The notes under the pieces were generated by a model that did not search any database, was not told the DNA's origin, and was given only the letters and a program-made list of their open reading frames with translations. The position numbers and the translations under genes were made by a program. DNA of 64,000 bases from positions 186,012 to 250,011 of the forward strand of contig NZ_SWBP01000003.1 of the NCBI RefSeq assembly GCF_005116455.1, given 5' to 3'. Of the stretch, positions 59,026-64,000 are shown piece after piece. Origin of the DNA: Pedobacter cryophilus. Lineage in GTDB: Bacteria; Bacteroidota; Bacteroidia; Sphingobacteriales; Sphingobacteriaceae. The first letter of the stretch is position 1. The number at the start of each line of letters is the position of its first letter.

Positions 59026-60933
59026 ATGAAGTCTCTCTGTTTTTTTGTGTTAATTTTTTTGACATGCCTCTGTGGTTATGCTCAAAAAAAGTATACTAGC
59101 AGTGATAGGTCAGCAATTAAAAATTATGAAATTGCCAGTGCTCAGATTGATTTAAATAACTTCAATGAAGCTATTAATGCTTTAAATATAGCTATCAAAG
59201 AAGATGATAAATTTATTGAAGCTTATTTATTACTAGCAGACATTCATAGATCTTTAGGTGATTATTTAAAAGCTAAAGAAGCCTATAAAAAAGCATTTAC
59301 AATTTCTTCTACTTTTGCTCCTGAACGACTTTTTTATTATGCTGAATCAGAATTAAATACAGGTGAATATGAAGCTGCCCTTTTACATTTTACATCATAT
59401 AAGAACAGTGGGAAAGCTCAATTCGATAAAATTTCAATTGTCGATAAATATATTAATGATTGTATTTTCTCTATTGGGGCAATTAAAAATCCAGTCGCTT
59501 TTAAGCCTGAGAATTTAGGTCAAAGTATAAATACCAATGACGAAGAATATTTTGCAGCTTTAACTTCTGATGAAAGTACTTTAATTTTTACCAGACAAAT
59601 AAAAGGTAAAGAAGATTTTTATAGAAGCCTTAAAGTAAATAACGAATGGACATCATCGAATTACCTTAGTCCAAACATTAATACTCCCGAATTTAATGAA
59701 GGTGCACAATGTTTATCGCCTGATGGCCAATTTCTGTTTTTTACTGGCTGTACAAGACCTGATGGTTATGGTAAATGCGATATTTATGTTTCACAAAAAG
59801 AAGGTAACGGTTGGAGCACACCAGTTAATTTAGGTTTTCCTATTAATACAAAAGGATGGGAGTCTCAACCATCATTATCTGCTGATGGTAGAACCTTATA
59901 TTTTGTAAGTGATAGAAAAGGCGGTTTTGGTAGTTATGATATTTGGAAAAGTACCATTAGTGATGATGGTAAATGGACAATGCCTGAAAATTTAGGATCA
60001 AATATTAATACTCCTTATAGTGAACAGTATCCATTTATTCATCCTGATGGAAGAACTTTTTATTTCTCCTCTACCGGTTGGACAGGTTTTGGTCGAAAGG
60101 ATTTATTTATTTCTAGATTAGACACTTCAAACGTTTGGTCAAAGCCACAAAATTTAGGTTATCCTATAAACACTTACGGAGATGAAAGTGGCTTAACCAT
60201 CAACTCCAGCGGTACAAAAGCTTTTTTCTCATCAAATAATTTTAATGGATTTGGAGGATTTGATATTTACTCGTTTGATTTACCACAGAATATCCGTCCA
60301 TCGGCTGTAAACTATGTAAAAGGAATTGTTTTTGATGATCATGATAATAAAAAGTTAGGTGCATTAATTGATATCATTGACTTAAAAACTGGAAATTCTA
60401 TTTATACATCTTATTCTGACGCCATTGATGGAACTTTTTTAGGAACACTACCCAAAGGAAACGAATACAGTTTAAATGTTTCTAAAAATGGATATTTATT
60501 CTACTCAGAAAATTTTTCATTAGAAAAGTATAAACCAGGTAAGCCCATTGTTTTAGAAGTGCCATTGCAGAAAATAGCAGTTGGTAAAAAAGTTGTGCTC
60601 AAAAACATTTTTTTTGACAGTAACAAGTTTGATCTTAAACCAACATCAAAAGCCGAACTTCAAAAGCTAATTGATTTTTTAGGAGAAAATCCAACTGTTT
60701 CTATAGAAATTGACGGTCATACGGATGATATTGGTGATGATCAATCTAATTTAACCTTGTCTCAAAATAGGTCTAAAGCTGTTTTCCAATATTTAATAGA
60801 GCATGATATTAATTCTGCAAGAATTAAATACAAAGGTTACGGAGAAACCATGCCAGTTGCAGATAATAAAACATCATCTGGCAGGGCAAACAACAGAAGA
60901 ACCGAATTTGTAATTATTGGAATTGGCAAATAA
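59026..60933 (+). CDS. PorE-like protein: TPR, PD40 propeller, CRD, OmpA domain
   Basis: The 635-residue exported protein (signal peptide to about residue 19) has TPRs at about 25-150 and a PD40/WD40-like propeller at about 165-425 with repeated LSPDGQFLFFTG, LSADGRTLYFVS and IHPDGRTFYFSS. A carboxypeptidase-regulatory-like domain follows at about 430-515, then an OmpA C-terminal peptidoglycan-binding domain (VSIEIDGHTDDIGDD; GRANNRRTEF). This order is that of PorE of the type IX secretion system, although several paralogues in this phylum share it. A T9SS role is possible but no other por gene is in the window. Confidence 0.9.
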   Translation: MKSLCFFVLIFLTCLCGYAQKKYTSSDRSAIKNYEIASAQIDLNNFNEAINALNIAIKEDDKFIEAYLLLADIHRSLGDYLKAKEAYKKAFTISSTFAPERLFYYAESELNTGEYEAALLHFTSYKNSGKAQFDKISIVDKYINDCIFSIGAIKNPVAFKPENLGQSINTNDEEYFAALTSDESTLIFTRQIKGKEDFYRSLKVNNEWTSSNYLSPNINTPEFNEGAQCLSPDGQFLFFTGCTRPDGYGKCDIYVSQKEGNGWSTPVNLGFPINTKGWESQPSLSADGRTLYFVSDRKGGFGSYDIWKSTISDDGKWTMPENLGSNINTPYSEQYPFIHPDGRTFYFSSTGWTGFGRKDLFISRLDTSNVWSKPQNLGYPINTYGDESGLTINSSGTKAFFSSNNFNGFGGFDIYSFDLPQNIRPSAVNYVKGIVFDDHDNKKLGALIDIIDLKTGNSIYTSYSDAIDGTFLGTLPKGNEYSLNVSKNGYLFYSENFSLEKYKPGKPIVLEVPLQKIAVGKKVVLKNIFFDSNKFDLKPTSKAELQKLIDFLGENPTVSIEIDGHTDDIGDDQSNLTLSQNRSKAVFQYLIEHDINSARIKYKGYGETMPVADNKTSSGRANNRRTEFVIIGIGK

Positions 60934-60941
60934 AAAAACGC

Positions 60942-61751
60942 TTATATTATAGCTTCTCTCACCCTAACTAATTTCACCAATAAATCTTCTAATAAATCTA
61001 AGTGAAGCATATTGGCACCATCAGATTTTGCGTTTTTTGGATCTGGGTGTGTCTCAATAAATAAACCATCTGCTCCTACAGCAATTGCAGCTTTTGCTAT
61101 AGTTTCAATTAATGCTGGTTTGCCACCAGTTACTCCAGAAATCTGATTGGGTTGTTGTAAAGAATGTGTACAATCCATCACCACAGGAACATTAAAGCTC
61201 CTCATTTCTGGAATTCCTCTAAAATCCACAATTAAGTCTTGGTAACCAAAAGTGTTTCCCCTATCGGTTAATATCACATTGTTATTTCCGCTTTCTATTA
61301 CTTTATCAACAGCAAATTTCATGGAGGCAGCTGATAAAAACTGACCTTTTTTCACATTTACTACCTTTCCCGTTTTGGCAGCAGCAACTAATAAATCAGT
61401 TTGTCTGCATAAAAATGCAGGAATTTGTAATATATCTACATAAGCAGCAGCCATTTCTGCTTCTATACTTTCATGAATATCTGTAACCGTAGGAATATCA
61501 AATTCTCTTCCTATTTTCTCCAAAATTTTTAAGGCTTTTTCATCCCCAATTCCGGTAAAAGAATCAATTCTAGAACGATTTGCTTTTTTGTAAGATCCTT
61601 TAAATATGTATGGAATGGAAAGTTTATCTGTAATTTTTACTATTTTTTCTACAATTCTTAAAGCTATTTCTTCGCCTTCAATGGCGCAAGGCCCAGCCAT
61701 TAAAAAGAAATTATTTGATTGGGTATTTTTTAATTTTGGAATGTTTAACAT
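60942..61751 (-). CDS. kdsA: KDO-8-phosphate synthase
   Basis: The 269-residue protein has the DAHP-synthase-type barrel with FFLMAGPCAIEGEE, FKGSYKKANRSRIDSFTG, TDIHESIEA, ILTDRGNTFGYQDLIVDFRG and DCTHSLQQPN. It joins phosphoenolpyruvate and arabinose 5-phosphate into KDO-8-phosphate for lipid A/LPS core. A dispersed hairpin element lies between it and recQ, which is upstream on the same strand. Confidence 0.96.
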   Translation of the reverse strand: MLNIPKLKNTQSNNFFLMAGPCAIEGEEIALRIVEKIVKITDKLSIPYIFKGSYKKANRSRIDSFTGIGDEKALKILEKIGREFDIPTVTDIHESIEAEMAAAYVDILQIPAFLCRQTDLLVAAAKTGKVVNVKKGQFLSAASMKFAVDKVIESGNNNVILTDRGNTFGYQDLIVDFRGIPEMRSFNVPVVMDCTHSLQQPNQISGVTGGKPALIETIAKAAIAVGADGLFIETHPDPKNAKSDGANMLHLDLLEDLLVKLVRVREAII

Positions 61752-61765
61752 GATGTTTTTGTTTT

Positions 61766-61841
61766 GCGTTAACGATTGCAGCGATATCCTTTTTGGTTTT
61801 TTCTACCAAAAAGATTTAGCGGAAAGCGTGTTAAAACGCCC
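61766..61841. repeat. Dispersed extragenic hairpin element, copy 3
   Basis: GCGTTAACGATTGCAGCGAT, central hairpin ATCCTTTTTGGT...ACCAAAAAGAT, then TTAGCGGAAAGCGTGTTAAAACGCC. The best-preserved copy, located between recQ and kdsA. Confidence 0.8.
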
Positions 61842-61857
61842 TTAAATGTTTAATTGG

Positions 61858-64000
61858 TTAATTCCCAAGTTCAGACATGAACTTTATCCGCATCAATTGT
61901 ATTTCTTCACGGTTATAATCGTCAGAGCCTAATTCATCTAAAGCTTTATCAATAGAATCTACATCGGCAGTTTTAAAATAATCAAAAACTTCATCCTGAC
62001 GATCTTCATCTATCATTTCGTCAATAAAATAACTCAAGTTAAGTTTAGTTCCCGAACCTACAATAGATTCTACCTCTTTTAAAATGTCTTCGTAAGAAAT
62101 ACCTTTAGATGCAGCAATATCTTCCAGTGATATTTGCCTGTCTATATTTTGAATGATAGAAACTTTTAAAGCAGATTTATTGGCAGTTGTTTTTACCACA
62201 AAATCAATAGGTCTGTCAATATCATTTTCCTCCACGTAATTCTTTATCAATTCTATAAAAGGAGTTCCAAATTTAGCCGCTTTTCCATTTCCAACACCTG
62301 AGATATTTTTAATCTCATCCATTGATATTGGATAATGGGTACACATTTCTTCTAAAGATGGATCTTGAAAGATAACAAACGGGGGAAGATTTTTTTGCTT
62401 TGCTAATTTCTTGCGTAAGTCTTTAAGCATTTGCAAAAGCTGAGTATCTACAGCACTTGTGCCTTGTTGTGCGCCATCCTCATCATCATCTGCTGTAGCA
62501 TCCATTTCTCTGTTCATTATAAAACGGATAGAGTGAGGATTTTCTAAAAATTTATTACCCGATTTACTTAGTCTTAATAATCCAAAATTATCAACGTCTT
62601 TTATCACAAAATTATCAAGCAAGGCTTGTCTGATTAAAGATTTCCAAAGAATTATTCCTTCTTCTTTTCCTGAACCAAAATATTTGGTTTGATGATGTTT
62701 GTATGATTGTATTTGAGCAGTTTCTAAACCTAATAGTACATTTATTAAATAATGATCATCAAACTTTTCTCCAAAATCTTTAATCATTTGAAGTACCAAT
62801 TTTAAAGGTTCTTCTGCATTAAAATGTTGCTTTTGCGATCTGCAATTATCACACATATTATTGCAACCAACTTCATTAAAATTCTCTCCAAAATAATGAA
62901 GAATTTGCTTTCTTCTGCAAACAGCAGATTCTGAATAATCTATTACTTCTTTTAAAATTTGAGTACCAATTTCTCTTTCAGAAACTGGCTTATCTTTCAT
63001 AAACTTGGCAAGCTTATCAATATCTTTTTCAGAATAAAATGCTATACAAACTCCTTCTCCTCCATCTCTACCAGATCTACCTGTTTCCTGATAATAACCT
63101 TCCATACTTTTAGGAATATCATGATGGATAACATACCGGACATCTGGTTTATCAATTCCCATCCCAAACGCAATAGTTGCAACTATTACATCTACATCTT
63201 CCATTAAAAATTTATCCTGCGTATCTGCCCTTACTTTTGGATCTAAACCAGCATGGTATGGTAAAGATTTTATACCATTTATTTCTAAAGCGTTAGATAC
63301 TTCTTCTACCTTTTTTCTACTCAAGCAATAAACAATACCTGATTTTCCGGTATTACTTTTAACGTATTTTACAATTTCTTTGATTACATCTCTTTTTGGT
63401 CTTACATCATAAAACAGGTTGGGCCTATTAAATGAAGATTTAAAAAGATTAGCATTAATCATTTGAAGGTTCTTCTGTATATCATATTGAACCTTTGGAG
63501 TAGCCGTAGCAGTTAAAGCTATTAAAGAAATGTCTTCTCTAATATTATTAATTACCTGTCTAATTTTTCGGTATTCAGGTCTAAAATCATGACCCCATTC
63601 AGAAATACAATGAGCCTCATCCACCGCAACAAAAGATACTCTGATTGATTTTAGGAAATCGATATTTTCTTGTTTGGTTAAAGATTCTGGAGCAACGTAA
63701 AGTAATTTTGTTTCCCCTAATAACACGTCTTGCTTAACTTTTGCTATTTCTGTTTTGTTAAGCGATGAATTCATGAAATGCGCAATGCTATCTCTCCCAC
63801 CAAAAGCCCTTAATTGGTCAACCTGATTTTTCATCAAGGCAATTAAAGGAGAAATCACTAAGGCTGTTCCTTCACTCATTAAAGCGGGTAGCTGGTAACA
63901 AATAGATTTACCACCGCCTGTTGGCATAATTACAAACGTATCATTGCTTTCTAAGATACTGTTAATGATAGCTTCTTGGTCTCCCTTAAAGTTATCAAAC
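61858..64000 (-). CDS. recQ: RecQ-type DNA helicase (5' end cut by window edge)
   Basis: The frame is open to position 64000, so the N-terminus is missing; the first visible residues, FDNFKGDQEAIINSIL, are the family Q-motif region. Helicase motifs follow: MPTGGGKS (Walker A), VDEAHCISEWGHDFRPEY (DEAH), TATATPKVQ, IAFGMGIDKPDVRYVIH and QETGRSGRDG. A zinc domain (CRRKQILHYFGE, CNNMCDNC), winged helix and an HRDC domain (LEEMCTHYPISMDEIKNISGVG) come after it. The tail extends about 110 residues past HRDC. It unwinds recombination intermediates. Confidence 0.95.
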   Translation of the reverse strand, partial: FDNFKGDQEAIINSILESNDTFVIMPTGGGKSICYQLPALMSEGTALVISPLIALMKNQVDQLRAFGGRDSIAHFMNSSLNKTEIAKVKQDVLLGETKLLYVAPESLTKQENIDFLKSIRVSFVAVDEAHCISEWGHDFRPEYRKIRQVINNIREDISLIALTATATPKVQYDIQKNLQMINANLFKSSFNRPNLFYDVRPKRDVIKEIVKYVKSNTGKSGIVYCLSRKKVEEVSNALEINGIKSLPYHAGLDPKVRADTQDKFLMEDVDVIVATIAFGMGIDKPDVRYVIHHDIPKSMEGYYQETGRSGRDGGEGVCIAFYSEKDIDKLAKFMKDKPVSEREIGTQILKEVIDYSESAVCRRKQILHYFGENFNEVGCNNMCDNCRSQKQHFNAEEPLKLVLQMIKDFGEKFDDHYLINVLLGLETAQIQSYKHHQTKYFGSGKEEGIILWKSLIRQALLDNFVIKDVDNFGLLRLSKSGNKFLENPHSIRFIMNREMDATADDDEDGAQQGTSAVDTQLLQMLKDLRKKLAKQKNLPPFVIFQDPSLEEMCTHYPISMDEIKNISGVGNGKAAKFGTPFIELIKNYVEENDIDRPIDFVVKTTANKSALKVSIIQNIDRQISLEDIAASKGISYEDILKEVESIVGSGTKLNLSYFIDEMIDEDRQDEVFDYFKTADVDSIDKALDELGSDDYNREEIQLMRIKFMSELGN

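Noticed and set aside
1-64000. tRNA or rRNA genes
   Set aside because: No segment showed a cloverleaf with CCA-type end or rRNA signature sequences; rnpB is the only structured RNA I can support.

Overview
The window is a 64 kb piece of a Bacteroidota chromosome, most likely from a Pedobacter-like member of the Sphingobacteriaceae (inference). The DNA is AT-rich. Most starts lack Shine-Dalgarno sequences, and many sit just behind a TAnnTTTG -7 box. A carboxypeptidase-regulatory TonB receptor, PD40/OmpA proteins and a small PD-type GH repertoire are also typical. The left edge cuts a DsrE-like gene; the right edge cuts the 5' part of recQ. There are no tRNA, rRNA, phage, transposase or CRISPR features. 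The one structured RNA is RNase P RNA (rnpB).

Region 1 (1-8943, all minus strand) is a reduced-sulfur / persulfide handling locus. It holds a DsrE-like protein, an MFS carrier, two YeeE/YedE-type half transporters with an OprD-like porin between them, a universal stress protein, a rhodanese, a persulfide dioxygenase-rhodanese fusion, a small ICMT-type membrane methyltransferase, a DUF2892-like protein, a TauE/SafE exporter and a Crp/Fnr regulator. Two near-identical GTGA-N6-TCAC palindromes lie exactly 49 nt before the start codons of the dioxygenase and exporter genes. The regulator carries a CRP-like RExxxR recognition helix and only two cysteines (C80, C86). Together these suggest a small persulfide-sensing regulon.

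Region 2 (9259-18120, plus strand) is an organic-phosphate scavenging locus. It has a membrane-anchored TPR-HTH regulator, a TonB-dependent receptor, two purple-acid-phosphatase-type enzymes and a beta-propeller phytase lipoprotein. Two sets of 11-bp-phased direct repeats precede the receptor and resemble Pho boxes. Polyphosphate kinase and exopolyphosphatase (22787-25724) lie nearby, separated by a GH2-GH53 galactan-degrading fusion and a 1.2 kb block of intergenic repeats.

Region 3 (25830-45579) is mixed. It contains a histone H1-like protein, YajQ, Hsp20, two thioesterases, a PAP2 phosphatase, FAD oxidase, folB, gcdH, an lysC-lysA-glycosyltransferase operon, and an unusual three-gene export operon: a Tat-exported amine oxidase, a Tat-exported aminotransferase, and a secreted protein ending in a Hint autoprocessing domain. 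A GH105 enzyme follows. Region 4 (45837-64000) holds phosphoglucomutase, two toxin-antitoxin pairs, a SCO1/cytochrome c group, rnpB, an NtrC-type regulator with a non-canonical GAFTGA loop, lepA, a seven-helix membrane LuxR regulator, folD, queE, a PorE-like OmpA protein, kdsA and recQ.

A dispersed extragenic hairpin element occurs at four places, and a 20-bp perfect palindrome appears as a clean insertion in one of two otherwise parallel repeats. These are the strongest unexplained sequence-level signals in the window.
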